The translations under genes and the position numbers were made by a program. A DNA stretch of 64,000 nucleotides. Source: Conexibacter sp. CPCC 205762. Lineage in GTDB: Bacteria; Actinomycetota; Thermoleophilia; Solirubrobacterales; Solirubrobacteraceae. Position 1 is the stretch's first letter, and each line of letters opens with the position of its first letter. The notes under the pieces were generated by a model. It saw only the letters and a list, made by a program, of their open reading frames with translations, had not been told where the DNA came from and did no database searches. Of the stretch, positions 1 through 9,247 are shown piece by piece. The DNA is taken from the NCBI RefSeq assembly GCF_030646155.1, contig NZ_JAUTDN010000025.1, positions 1 to 64,000 on the forward strand, written 5' to 3'.

Positions 1-1
1 C

Positions 2-925
2 GGCTCGGGTGCCGGCGCGGGCTCCGGTGGCGGCGCCGGCTCGGGTGGCGGCGCGGGCGCGGCGGGCGGCGGCGGCGCGGCGGGCGAGCTGCCGGCGGGG
101 ACGCCCCGCTACGGGTTCGCCTCGGTCGACCGGCGCGGGACGATCCTGTGGCTGGCGATCGCGTTCTCGCTGCTGGTCGTGCTGCTCGCGCGCTGGCGCG
201 GGGTGCTGGCGATCGTCGGCTTCGCGGTCAGCCTGCTGCTCGTGACGCAGTTCCTCGTGCCCGCCGTCGGCGCCGGCGCGCCGGGCTTCGCGGTCGCGAT
301 CGTCGGCTCGTTCGCGGTCATGTTCGTCACCGTCGGGCTCACCTACGGCCTCTCCGCGACCAGCCTCGCCGCGATCCTCGGGATCGCCGCCAGCCTGATG
401 GCCGCCGCCGCGCTCGGCAGCGTCGCCGTCCACGCCGCGCGGCTCGACGGCCGCGCCAACGAGGCGGCGCAGGCGCTGACCGTGCTCGGCGGCGGCATCT
501 CGCTGCAGGGCGTCGTGCTCGCGGGGCTCGTCTTCAGCGCGCTCGGCGTGCTCGCCGACCAGGCCGTCACGCAGGCGTCGGCGGTGCTCGCGCTGCGCCG
601 CGCGAACCCGTCGATGAGCGGGCGCGAGCTGTACCTGCACGCGCTCTCGGTCGGCCGCGACCACCTCGTCGCGACGACGCACACGCTCGTGCTCGTCTAC
701 GTCGGCGCGACCTTCCCGCTCCTGCTCGTGCTCAACGCCGGCGGCGTCGACGGCACCGACGCGCTCAACCGCGAGGATCTCGCAGAGCCGATCATCGCGA
801 CGCTCGTCGGCGCGATCGCGCTGCTGATCTCGGTCCCGCTCGTGACCGCGCTGACGGCCCTGATCGCGACGCCGGCGCCGGCCGGCGCGCTGCCGGCCGA
901 CGCCCACCATCACCACCACCACTGA
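2..925 (+). CDS. YibE/F family membrane protein, 5' end cut by window edge
   Basis: The frame is open from base 2, so the N-terminus lies outside the window. The visible part starts with a Gly/Ala/Ser-rich linker (about 30 residues), followed by 'YGFASVDRRG' and then several long hydrophobic segments, the order seen in YibE/F proteins (PF07907), which are multi-pass membrane proteins of unknown transport role. A cytoplasmic loop around 'SGRELYLHALSVGRDHL' and a following 'THTLVLVYVGATFPLLLVL' segment fit the family. The protein ends in 'PADA' followed by six consecutive His codons and TGA, an unusual natural hexahistidine tail. The family call rests on pattern recognition and is fairly secure; function is unknown. 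Confidence 0.75.
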   Translation, partial: GSGAGAGSGGGAGSGGGAGAAGGGGAAGELPAGTPRYGFASVDRRGTILWLAIAFSLLVVLLARWRGVLAIVGFAVSLLLVTQFLVPAVGAGAPGFAVAIVGSFAVMFVTVGLTYGLSATSLAAILGIAASLMAAAALGSVAVHAARLDGRANEAAQALTVLGGGISLQGVVLAGLVFSALGVLADQAVTQASAVLALRRANPSMSGRELYLHALSVGRDHLVATTHTLVLVYVGATFPLLLVLNAGGVDGTDALNREDLAEPIIATLVGAIALLISVPLVTALTALIATPAPAGALPADAHHHHHH

Positions 926-984
926 CGCGGCGGCAGCCACGCGCAGCTGAGCGCCGCGCGCGTCGCCCGCACGGCGTCAGCTGG

Positions 985-1356
985 TCAACGCGGCACGTAG
1001 CGCCCGTGCAGCATCAGCGGGTTGCCCTCCGTGTCGGCGAAGATCGCCATGTGGCAGACGCCGGTGTCGATCGTCTCGCCGAAGAAGACGACGCCTCTCC
1101 CCTCCAGCTCCGCGCGATCGGCCGCGACGTCGTCGGTGTGGAGCGCGATCGAGTTCGTGTTGGCGGCGAACTCCATGCCGGCCGACGACGGATCCCAGAC
1201 GCTCAGCGTCGTGCCGCCGAGGTCGAACTCCGAGAACGGCTTGTCGACCGTGTGGGGCGACTCCTCCAGCCCGAGCGTGTCACGGTAGAACGCGGTCGTG
1301 CGCGCGACGTCCGTGGTCGGGATCGGGACGAAGTCGATGCGTGTGATGGAAGGCAT
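985..1356 (-). CDS. VOC (glyoxalase/bleomycin-resistance fold) family protein
   Basis: A 123-residue single-domain protein. It opens with 'ITRIDFVPIPTTDVARTTAFYRDTLGL', the beta-alpha start typical of vicinal-oxygen-chelate modules, and closes with 'CHMAIFADTEGNPLMLHGRY', where a family metal-ligand Glu would sit just before 'GNPLMLH'. Such proteins are usually dimeric metalloenzymes (isomerases, dioxygenases, resistance proteins), but the substrate cannot be read from sequence. It is the last gene of a minus-strand run with the second VOC gene 25 bases upstream, so the two are probably cotranscribed. ATG at 1356 is the natural start; the preceding Shine-Dalgarno sequence is weak. Confidence 0.8.
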   Translation of the reverse strand: MPSITRIDFVPIPTTDVARTTAFYRDTLGLEESPHTVDKPFSEFDLGGTTLSVWDPSSAGMEFAANTNSIALHTDDVAADRAELEGRGVVFFGETIDTGVCHMAIFADTEGNPLMLHGRYVPR

Positions 1357-1381
1357 GCGACGAGCCTACGACGGATTGCGG

Positions 1382-1816
1382 TCAGGTAATGGCCGCAATC
1401 TCACCGGCCTGCGGCCGATGCTCGACGTATTCGACGAGCGCGCCGTCGGGATGGCGGGCGAGCATGTTGCGGCCGGTCGGGACCGCCTTCGGCTCCTCGA
1501 CGATCTCACCGCCGCCGGCGCGCACCCGCGCCGCCGCCTCCTCCAGCGAGGCGACCAGCAGCGTCGCGTCGGTCGCGGCGAAGGGCGCCAGCGCCCGCTC
1601 GCTGCCGGCGATCAGCAGCACCGCGCCGACCGAGGCGAGCGACAGCTCCATCTCCGGATAGTCGAAGCGCAGGTCGCAGCGCTCGCCGAGCACGCCCTCG
1701 TAGAAGGCGATCGCGCCCTCCAACTGGGCGGCAGGCAGCAGCCGGCGGATCATCACCAGCGGCTGCTCGCGCGCGGACGAGTCGGGCCGCGACCGCCACA
1801 GCGTCGGCCCGCTCAT
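1382..1816 (-). CDS. VOC family protein
   Basis: A 144-residue protein with the vicinal-oxygen-chelate pattern: 'LLPAAQLEGAIAFYEGVLG' near the N-terminus, 'MELSLASVGAVLLIAGS' in the middle and 'ARHPDGALVEYVEHRP' at the end, where the Glu of 'LVEYVEH' is the likely metal ligand. The chosen ATG at 1816 overlaps the stop of the upstream gene by four bases (ATGA), as is usual in this genome; an internal Met (start of 'MIRRLLPA') about 34 residues later is an alternative that would leave just the fold. Substrate is unknown. It forms a unit with the NIPSNAP-like protein and the second VOC gene. Confidence 0.75.
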   Translation of the reverse strand: MSGPTLWRSRPDSSAREQPLVMIRRLLPAAQLEGAIAFYEGVLGERCDLRFDYPEMELSLASVGAVLLIAGSERALAPFAATDATLLVASLEEAAARVRAGGGEIVEEPKAVPTGRNMLARHPDGALVEYVEHRPQAGEIAAIT

Positions 1817-2490
1817 CGCAGCGGGCTCCACGTCGCCGGCCGCAGCACGACGCCGCTGACCGACCGTTCCAGCGCCCGCGCCTCGCGCTGCCAGTCCCAC
1901 CAGCGCGGCTGCAGGGCGCGGTCTCGCTGGGCGTCGCTGAGCGCGCGAAAGGAGTCGAACGCCCACAGCACGAGCACCTTGCCGCCGCGCTGGAAGGCGC
2001 TCTCGTAGCCGCCGATCAGCCGCACGCCGCCGTCAGCGGGCAAGGAAGCGCCGGCGTCGCCGAGGCGGGCGAGGTAGTCGGGCGCACCGCCCGGCTCCAG
2101 CTCGACCGTCTCCTGCAGCACGACCGGCGCTCTCCACCCCTCCGCCAGCAGGCGGTCGAGGCCGGGCGCCCAGTCGGCGCCGACGAGCACCTGGTCGACG
2201 CCGCCGCTGCGTTCGTCGTACCAGCGCTCCAGCGGCTCGTGGAAGAGGTCGTCGACGCGGTCGAAGTGGTCGCCGAAGCCGTCCCAGCCGCCGGGCATCT
2301 CCCAGAAGGTGACCAGCTGCGGCCAGCGGCCGGTGAGGAAGACCGGCGCCCAGGCGGCGATGCAGCGGCCGCCGGCCGATCCCTCCGCGTTGCCCTCCAG
2401 CTCGACGACCTCGCCCAGCTCCTCCAGATAGCGCGTGTGCGCGCCCGGCCGCGGGACCGGGTCGAGCGTCTCGTGCAGGAAGACGGCCAT
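1813..2490 (-). CDS. NIPSNAP-like / dimeric alpha-beta barrel protein
   Basis: A 225-residue protein that looks like two successive ferredoxin-like (dimeric alpha-beta barrel) halves. The first runs from 'MAVFLHETLDPVPRPGAHTRYLEEL' to 'TFWEMPGGWDGFGDHF', the second from 'PVVLQETVELEPGGAPDYLARLG' to 'KVLVLWAFDSFRALSDAQRD'. NIPSNAP-type proteins share this 'VLQETVEL..G....YL..L' to 'W.F.S' layout, often in catabolic operons. A Shine-Dalgarno-like GGAGGGG precedes the ATG. The shared intergenic motif described at 2511-2534 lies just upstream, so this three-gene run may be regulated separately from the TPR gene before it. Function is unproven. Confidence 0.55.
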   Translation of the reverse strand: MAVFLHETLDPVPRPGAHTRYLEELGEVVELEGNAEGSAGGRCIAAWAPVFLTGRWPQLVTFWEMPGGWDGFGDHFDRVDDLFHEPLERWYDERSGGVDQVLVGADWAPGLDRLLAEGWRAPVVLQETVELEPGGAPDYLARLGDAGASLPADGGVRLIGGYESAFQRGGKVLVLWAFDSFRALSDAQRDRALQPRWWDWQREARALERSVSGVVLRPATWSPLR

Positions 2491-2510
2491 CCATCCCCTC
2501 CGATCAGAGA

Positions 2511-2534
2511 TTCATACTGTCATACGCATGTTAG
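2511..2534 (-). promoter_or_regulatory. Putative GntR/UTRA operator, copy 1
   Basis: Read toward the downstream gene at 2490 this is CTAACATGCGTATGACAG followed by TATGAA. It matches the motif found in five other gaps of the first 26 kb (consensus CTAACRTNCGTATGACCATA). The CTAA part contains the stop codon TAA of the upstream TPR gene, so the element begins inside that gene's end. The operator role is inferred from recurrence. Confidence 0.5.
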
Positions 2535-3874
2535 CTCTTTTCGGCGGCGAGACGGTCGACCTGCGCGCGCTTGAAGCCGTTCCAGGGGCTCGACGGCCGC
2601 ACGAACAGCCGCTCGCTGACGAGCGTCCGCGCCAGCGACAGCCGGCCGGCGCGGATCGCCGCCTCCAGCAGCGTCCTGGAGACGGCGTCGCGCTGCGCGT
2701 GCGAGCCGCCGAACTCGTTGATGCGATGGCGGATCGGGTGCAGCAGCTCGACGACGGCGTCGTAGCGACCCTGGCCGAAGGCGAGCAGCGCCTGGCAGAC
2801 CGGCAGCCCGACGTCGCGCGTCATCGCGCGGTTCGAGACCTCGGCCGGCGTCAGCTCGACGTACCGGCGGCGGTCGGCGATCAGCCGCTCGGCGCGCGCG
2901 AGGTCGCCGGCACCGACCCATGACATCACCGCGTGCATGTCGTTGAAGGCGTAGAAGGCCGGCTCGACCTTCTGCTCCCACGCCGCCGCCAGCGCACGCC
3001 AGCGGACCGACTCGTCGCGCCCGTCGAGCAGCAGCCGCCACAGCAGCGCGGCGGCGTCGAGCAGCTGCATCGAGACGAGCTCGACCTCGTCGTTGTGCAG
3101 CTCGCGGTCGTAGACCTCCAGCGCCCGCCCGACCTCGCCGCCCTCCAGCAGGTAGAGGCAGTAGTGCCACCAGTTGTGGGCCGTGAAGAAGTTGCCCTCG
3201 GCCCACTCCGGCTCGCGCGCCTCCAGGTAGCGGACGCCGTCGGCCACACGGCCCTGCATCTCGTAGGTGTGCGCGACGGCGTGGATCCCCCAGACGTCGC
3301 GCGCGTCGAGCGCGACCGCCCGCAGCGCGACCTCCTCGGAGCGGTCGTAGTGACCGGCCTCCTCCAGCCCGAAGGCGTACATCCCCAGCACCGGGCCGTA
3401 GAGCGGGTCGTCCTCCTCCCACGCCGACAGCGCGCCGCCGACGCGGTCGCGCAGCACGACCGCGTCGCCGGTGAAGAAGTCGATCTGATGGCCGACGGCG
3501 AGCGCGATCGCGTCGCGCGGGTGGTCCCGCGTGACCTCCAGCAGCCGCGCGCCGGCGCCACGCATGTCGCCGCGCAGCCAGCGCTCGACCGCGTCGACGT
3601 GGCCGTGCTCGCGCGCCGTCAGCCGCTCGCGCGGGAGCGCCGCGAGCGCCGCCGGGAAGCGAGCGGCGGCCTCGTCGGCGTCGGCCGGCTCGGTGGTCAG
3701 CAGGCGCAGGTAGGCGTCGAGCACGTGGCCCATCGCGCAGGTCGGGTCGCTCGCCAGCACGGACGCGACCTCGTCCTCGACCGCGCCGCGGAAGTGCAGC
3801 AGCGCGTCGGTCGCGGCCTCGACGTGGTCGAGCGCCTCGCGCGTGCCGCGCAGGTCGGCCCCGTTCGTTCCCAT
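2531..3874 (-). CDS. TTC38-like tetratricopeptide-repeat protein
   Basis: A 447-residue alpha-helical repeat protein with the pattern of the TTC38 family: 'AVGHQIDFFTGD', 'YGPVLGMYAFGLEEAGHYDRSEE', 'WGIHAVAHTYEMQGR', 'NFFTAHNWWHYCLYLLEGGE', 'YAFNDMHAVMSWVGAGD'. These proteins are superhelical scaffolds or hydrolase partners of unknown reaction, seen in bacterial catabolic clusters. ATG at 3874 was chosen over the upstream in-frame ATG at 3907 because AAGGAG sits eight bases before it. The gene is divergent from the oligopeptide importer and shares with it the double operator-like element at 3952-3988. Confidence 0.7.
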   Translation of the reverse strand: MGTNGADLRGTREALDHVEAATDALLHFRGAVEDEVASVLASDPTCAMGHVLDAYLRLLTTEPADADEAAARFPAALAALPRERLTAREHGHVDAVERWLRGDMRGAGARLLEVTRDHPRDAIALAVGHQIDFFTGDAVVLRDRVGGALSAWEEDDPLYGPVLGMYAFGLEEAGHYDRSEEVALRAVALDARDVWGIHAVAHTYEMQGRVADGVRYLEAREPEWAEGNFFTAHNWWHYCLYLLEGGEVGRALEVYDRELHNDEVELVSMQLLDAAALLWRLLLDGRDESVRWRALAAAWEQKVEPAFYAFNDMHAVMSWVGAGDLARAERLIADRRRYVELTPAEVSNRAMTRDVGLPVCQALLAFGQGRYDAVVELLHPIRHRINEFGGSHAQRDAVSRTLLEAAIRAGRLSLARTLVSERLFVRPSSPWNGFKRAQVDRLAAEKS

Positions 3875-3951
3875 CGTGTCCAGCTCCTTCGGTCGCGGAG
3901 ACGGCACTTCGCCGTCGCAGTATCCAACAAAAACTCGATCGGTTTTGTCTA

Positions 3952-3988
3952 GTATGGTCTTACGTATGTTTGGACGTACTTATGTTCG
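3952..3988. promoter_or_regulatory. Divergent pair of operator-like motifs, copy 2
   Basis: Two copies of the recurring motif in opposite orientation lie between the divergent genes. The minus-strand copy reads CCAAACATACGTAAGACCAT (3953-3973) and faces the TPR gene. The plus-strand copy reads TTTGGACGTACTTATGTTC (3969-3987) and faces the importer. They overlap around the central TTTGG. This suggests one regulator controlling both directions; the role is inferred. Confidence 0.5.
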
Positions 3989-4952
3989 AGAGTCGCAGAC
4001 GGCGGCGTTCGCGCGTTTCGCGGCAAAGCGCTGCGCGCTCGCGGTGCCGGTGCTGATCGGCGTCGCGACCGTCGTCTTCGCGACCGTCGCCCTGATCCCC
4101 GGCGACCCCGTCACGAGCATGCTCGGCCCCGGCGCGACGCCTGAGGCGGTCGCCGAGCTGACCGGCCGGCTGGGTCTCGACCGTCCCCTCCCCCTGCGCT
4201 GGTGGGAGTGGCTCAGCGCGACCGCGCAGGGCGACCTCGGCAGCTCGATCGCGCAGCGGCGCCCCGTCGGGGAGATCGTCATGACCGCCTTCGGCAACAC
4301 GCTCGTGCTCGCGGCGGCGGCCGGTCTGCTCGTGCTGGCCGGCGGCGTCGCGCTCGGCACGCTGACCGCCGTCGGGCGCGGACGCGCAAGCGGGCGCCTC
4401 TCCTCGGCGCTGTCGATCGTCGCGATCTCGGCGCCGCAGTACTCGGTCGCGCTGCTGCTGGTCGTGCTGCTCGGCGTCCAGGCCGGGCTGTTTCCGACCG
4501 GCGGCATGTACGACGCGATCGGCGGCGGCGGCCTTGGCGACCGGATCCACCACCTCGCGCTGCCGGCGCTGGCGGCCGCGCTCGTGCCGATGGGCGTGAC
4601 CGCGCGCGTCTACGCCGCCGCGCTGACCGACGTGCTGAACGCCGACTTCGTCGAGTCGATGCGCGCCCGCGGCCTGAGCGAGGCGGCGGTGATCCGCCAC
4701 GCCGTCCGCAACGCGCTGCCGTCGCTGCTGACGATCGGCGGGCTGCAGATCGCCTACCTGCTCGAAGGCGTCGTCTTCGTCGAGACGATCTTCGCCTGGC
4801 CCGGCATCGGCCAGACGCTGTTCCAGGCGATCCAGGCGCGCGACCTGCCGGTGATCGAGGCCGGCGTGCTCGTCACCGCGGTCGCGTTCGTCGGCCTGAC
4901 GATCGCCGTCGACGCGCTCCACTGGCTGCTCGACCCGCGCACGCGCCGATGA
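3966..4952 (+). CDS. dppB: Oligopeptide/dipeptide-type ABC transporter permease 1
   Basis: Integral inner-membrane permease of the DppB/OppB type, about 328 residues. It starts with 'FAAKRCALAVPVLIGVATVVFATVALIPGDPV', the family's first membrane segment and 'PGDP' motif. The EAA loop reads 'YAAALTDVLNADFVESMRARGLSEAAVIRHAVRNAL', and the C-terminus 'VVFVETIFAWPGIGQTL' is diagnostic. It passes substrate together with the second permease, overlapping it by ATGA. The start is uncertain: ATG at 3966 lies inside the operator-like element with no Shine-Dalgarno sequence, and ATG at 3954 is also in frame; leaderless translation is possible. It is the first gene of a five-gene operon running to 9189. 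Confidence 0.85.
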   Translation: MFGRTYVRESQTAAFARFAAKRCALAVPVLIGVATVVFATVALIPGDPVTSMLGPGATPEAVAELTGRLGLDRPLPLRWWEWLSATAQGDLGSSIAQRRPVGEIVMTAFGNTLVLAAAAGLLVLAGGVALGTLTAVGRGRASGRLSSALSIVAISAPQYSVALLLVVLLGVQAGLFPTGGMYDAIGGGGLGDRIHHLALPALAAALVPMGVTARVYAAALTDVLNADFVESMRARGLSEAAVIRHAVRNALPSLLTIGGLQIAYLLEGVVFVETIFAWPGIGQTLFQAIQARDLPVIEAGVLVTAVAFVGLTIAVDALHWLLDPRTRR

Positions 4953-5757
4953 GCGTCCGTCTCAAGCTGCTGCTGGCGCTCACCGCCGCGCTCCTGCTCG
5001 CCGCGCTGCTGGCGCCGCTGCTCGCGCCGCACGCGCCCGACGCGGGCGCGACCGCCCAGCGGCTGCTCCCACCCGGCAGCGCCGGCCATCCGCTCGGCAC
5101 CGACGGCCAGGGCCGCGACCTGCTCAGCCGCCTGCTGTGGGGCGCGCGGCCGTCGCTGCTGGCGGGGATCGTGCCGGTCGCCGCGGCGGCGCTGCTGGGA
5201 ACGGCGATCGGCCTGCTGGCGCCGTTGTCGCGCCGCTGGGTCGAGACGGCCGCGCTGCGCTCGGTCGACGTCCTCTACGCCTTCCCCGGCGTGCTGCTGG
5301 CGATCGCGATCGCGGCGGCGCTCGGCGCCGGCCTGTGGACGACGGTCGTCGCGCTCTCGATCGCGCTGACGCCGCCCGTCGTGCGGGTCGTGCAGACCGA
5401 GGTGCTGCGCTTCCGCGACGCCGACTTCCTCGCCGTCGCGCGCGCGAGCGGAGCGAGCTGGTGGGCGGTCGCGCTGCGGCAGGCGCTGCCGCTCGTGCTG
5501 CCGGCGCTGGTCGTCTACTGCACGACGCTCGTCGGGATCGCGATCGTCTACGCCGCCGGCCTCTCGTTCCTCGGCCTCGGCGTCTCGCCGCCGACGGCCG
5601 AGTGGGGCTCGATGCTCGACGAGCTGCGCGGCAACGCTTACACCGACCCCGTGCTGGCGCTGCTGCCGGCGACGACGATCCTGCTCGTCTCGATCCTCTT
5701 CAACGCGCTCGGCGACGCGCTGCGCGACCAGCTCGACGTGAAGGAGCGCAGCGTCCG

Positions 5758-5761
<4 letters not shown>
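4949..5761 (+). CDS. dppC: Oligopeptide/dipeptide-type ABC transporter permease 2
   Basis: A 270-residue DppC/OppC-type membrane permease. The N-terminal hydrophobic helix is followed by 'HPLGTDGQGRDLLSRLLWGARPSLLAG', the hallmark of this subunit. The EAA loop is 'VQTEVLRFRDADFLAVARASGASWWAVALRQALPL', and 'AAGLSFLGLGVSPPTAEWGSML' is the conserved C-terminal stretch. ATG overlaps the preceding stop (ATGA) and the following gene overlaps in the same way, so the operon is translationally coupled. It forms the membrane channel with the first permease. Arginine codons are almost all CGN, unlike the binding protein of the same operon. Confidence 0.9.
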
Positions 5762-6817
<1,056 letters not shown>

Positions 6818-6825
<8 letters not shown>

Positions 6826-7522
6826 GGCGTTGGTGGAGGTCCGCGACCTCGTCAAGCGCCATCGCGGCGCCGCGCGGCCGGTCGTCGACGGGCTGTCGCT
6901 GACGGTCGCGCGCGGCGAGACGGTCGGGCTCGTCGGCGACTCCGGCTGCGGCAAGTCGACGACGGCGAAGCTGATCCTGCGACTGCTGGAACGCGACGGC
7001 GGCGAGCTCCGCTTCGACGGCGCCAACCTCGGCGCCGCCCGCGGCCGTGAGCTGCGCGCGCTGCGGCGGCGGATCGGGCTCGTCCCGCAGCATCCGCAGA
7101 GCTCGCTCAACCCGCGTCGCAGCGCCGGCGACGCGATCGCCTTCAACCTGCGCGCGCACGGCGTCCCGCGGCGCGAGCTGGACGGCCGCGTCGCGGCGGC
7201 GCTGGAGCTGGTCGGCCTGCCGGCCGCGTTCGCGCGGCGACGGCCGCACGAGCTGTCCGGCGGGCAGGTGCAGCGGATCGCGATCGCGCGGGCGCTGGCG
7301 ACGGCGCCCGCGCTGATGATCTGCGACGAGCCCGTCTCCGCGCTCGACAAGAGCGTCCAGGCGCAGGTGCTCAACCTGCTCGCCGACCTGCAGCGCGACA
7401 GCGGCGTCGCGCTGCTGTTCGTCTCGCACGACCCCGCGGTCGTCGAGCACTTCTGCGACCGCGTCCTCCCGATGGAGCGCGGCCGCATCGTCACACCGAC
7501 CACGACAGGAGCGACCCGATGA
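6818..7522 (+). CDS. dppF: Oligopeptide-type ABC transporter ATP-binding protein 2 (short)
   Basis: A 234-residue ATPase of the DppF/OppF type. Walker A is 'GDSGCGKST', the Q-loop is 'VPQHPQSSLNPR', the signature is 'LSGGQVQRIAIARAL', Walker B is 'LMICDEPVSALD' and the H-loop is 'VSHD'. It stops soon after the H-loop ('ERGRIVTPTTTGATR') and lacks the usual C-terminal oligopeptide accessory domain, so it is roughly 80-100 residues shorter than typical. ATG at 6818 overlaps the upstream gene by eight bases; GTG at 6803 is an alternative. It overlaps the binding-protein gene by ATGA. Confidence 0.88.
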
Positions 7523-9189
7523 CCGATCCCCTCCTCCGCCTGAGGCGGCTCAGCGCCGCGCTCGTGCTGCCGCTCGCCGCGACCGCGCTCGTCGCCTGCG
7601 GCGGCTCCGACAGCGCCGCGACCGCCAGCGACGCCGGCGGCTCCACCACCGCCGCGACCGCCGCCGCCACGCCCACGCGCAGCTCCGGCGGCGACGGCAG
7701 CGGCGGCACGCTCGTCATCGGCTCGACCGGCGCGACGCTGCCCAACCCCGACACGCTGATCGGCGGCAACGGCTGGGAGGGGACGCGCTTCGTCGCCAAC
7801 CAGATCTACGACCAGCTCGTCAGATGGGACCTCACCGACGACGCCGCGGTGCCGAGGATCGTGCCCTCGCTGGCGACCTCGTGGAGAACCGACAGCGCCG
7901 GCACGACGTGGACCCTGGAGCTGCGCAGAGACGTCAGATTCCACGACGGCACGCCGTTCGACGCCGACGCGGTCGTCTTCAACTTCGACCGCTACCTCGA
8001 CGACAGAAGCGAGTTCTTCAGCGAGGCGACGATCGGCGACGTCGGCCTCTACGCCGGGCTGTTCGCCGGCGCCAGAAAGGTCGGCCCGTACAGCGTCGAG
8101 ATCACGACCAGAGGCAGAGACGGCCACTTCCTCAACGACCTCACCTACATCCCGATCGCCAGCCCGGCCGGGGTCAGGAAGAGCGGCAACGCGGGCTTCG
8201 CGAGAGCGCCGGTCGGCAGCGGCCCGTTCAGATTCGCGTCGCAGAGCAGCCAGCAGCTCGAGCTGGTCAGAAACGCCGGCTACTGGGCCGGCGCGCCGAA
8301 GCTCGACAAGCTGATCCTCAAGCCGCTGCCGGACGCGAGCGCCCGCATCGCCGCGCTGCGCTCGGGCGAGGTCAACTGGATCGAGTACCCCAACCCCGAC
8401 GACGTGCCGGGGCTGAGAGACGCCGGCTTCCAGATCGTCTCCAACAACTACGACCACGTCTGGCAGATCACCTTCGACCAGTCGCAGAGACCGTGGGACG
8501 ACGTGCGGGTGCGACAGGCGGCCAACTACGCCGTCGACCGCGAGGCGATCGCGAACGACCTGCTGCACGGCACCGCCGACCCGGCCGAGCAGGTCGCGCC
8601 GCGCGGCACCTTCGCCTACGACCCGGCTGGGGACAGATACGCGTACGACCCGGAGAAGGCGAGAGCGCTGCTGGCCGAGGCCGGCTATGGAGACGGGGTG
8701 AAGGTGACGATCGCGGTCCCGACCGGCGGCTCGGGCAACCTGATCCCGATCCCGATCGCCGAGAAGATCCAGCAGGACCTGAGAGCGGTCGGGATCGACG
8801 CCGAGCTGAAGACAGCCGACTTCGACACGCTGATGAAGTTCATGGCCGAGGGCAGAGTCGCGCTCGGCGCCAGCGCCCAGGCCGGCTCGACGCCGCTGTT
8901 CGCCTCCGACGCGATCTTCGCGCTGTCGGTCAAGTCCGACTCGCCCTGGTTCGTCGGCAACCCGACCGGCAGATCGGTCGACGCGCTCGTCGACAGAGCG
9001 GCCGCGACGGTCGACGACGGCGCGCGTGAGCAGACCTACGCTGAGGCGGCGAGAGCACTGACCGAGGAGGCGCGCTTCCTGACCGTCGTCAACGATCGCA
9101 ACTCGCGCGCGCTGGCGCCGACCGTCCACGGCTTCGTGCAGCCGCAGTCGTGGTTCCTCGACCTGACGCAGGTCTGGGTCGGGCAGTAG
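7519..9189 (+). CDS. dppA: Extracellular solute-binding lipoprotein, family 5 (peptide-type)
   Basis: A 556-residue exported binding protein. It has a short charged N-terminus, a hydrophobic core and a lipobox 'LVAC' with Cys at about residue 27, followed by a Ser/Ala/Thr-rich linker. The mature part carries family-5 landmarks: 'YDQLVRWDLTDDAAVPRIVPSLATSW', 'WTLELRRDVRFHDGTPFDADAVVFNFDR' and 'GSGPFRF'. It is tethered outside the membrane and delivers ligand to the permeases. The ligand may be a peptide, opine or, given the surroundings, a catabolic substrate. Codon use is striking: by hand count more than half of its Arg codons are AGA/AGG, against almost none in the preceding ATPase genes. 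Confidence 0.9.
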   Translation: MTDPLLRLRRLSAALVLPLAATALVACGGSDSAATASDAGGSTTAATAAATPTRSSGGDGSGGTLVIGSTGATLPNPDTLIGGNGWEGTRFVANQIYDQLVRWDLTDDAAVPRIVPSLATSWRTDSAGTTWTLELRRDVRFHDGTPFDADAVVFNFDRYLDDRSEFFSEATIGDVGLYAGLFAGARKVGPYSVEITTRGRDGHFLNDLTYIPIASPAGVRKSGNAGFARAPVGSGPFRFASQSSQQLELVRNAGYWAGAPKLDKLILKPLPDASARIAALRSGEVNWIEYPNPDDVPGLRDAGFQIVSNNYDHVWQITFDQSQRPWDDVRVRQAANYAVDREAIANDLLHGTADPAEQVAPRGTFAYDPAGDRYAYDPEKARALLAEAGYGDGVKVTIAVPTGGSGNLIPIPIAEKIQQDLRAVGIDAELKTADFDTLMKFMAEGRVALGASAQAGSTPLFASDAIFALSVKSDSPWFVGNPTGRSVDALVDRAAATVDDGAREQTYAEAARALTEEARFLTVVNDRNSRALAPTVHGFVQPQSWFLDLTQVWVGQ

Positions 9190-9196
9190 GTCATTC

Positions 9197-9227
9197 GTGC
9201 ATGCGGAGGTGCGAACCTCCGCAGCAC
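9197..9227 (+). terminator. Strong hairpin after the binding-protein gene
   Basis: TGCGGAGGT and ACCTCCGCA form a perfect nine-pair stem around loop GCGA (9202-9223), extended by GTGC/GCAC with a single bulged A. It lies eight bases after the importer's last stop codon and ends 20 bases before the regulator's ATG. It has no T-tract, as is common in actinobacterial terminators. A role in regulator expression is also possible. Confidence 0.6.
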
Positions 9228-9247
9228 ATGGAGATATGCTGGGCGCC

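Noticed and set aside
905..925. Vector-derived His tag
   Set aside because: The sequence continues into ordinary GC-rich genomic DNA with the next gene 60 bases away, and no linker, cloning site or vector sequence is seen.
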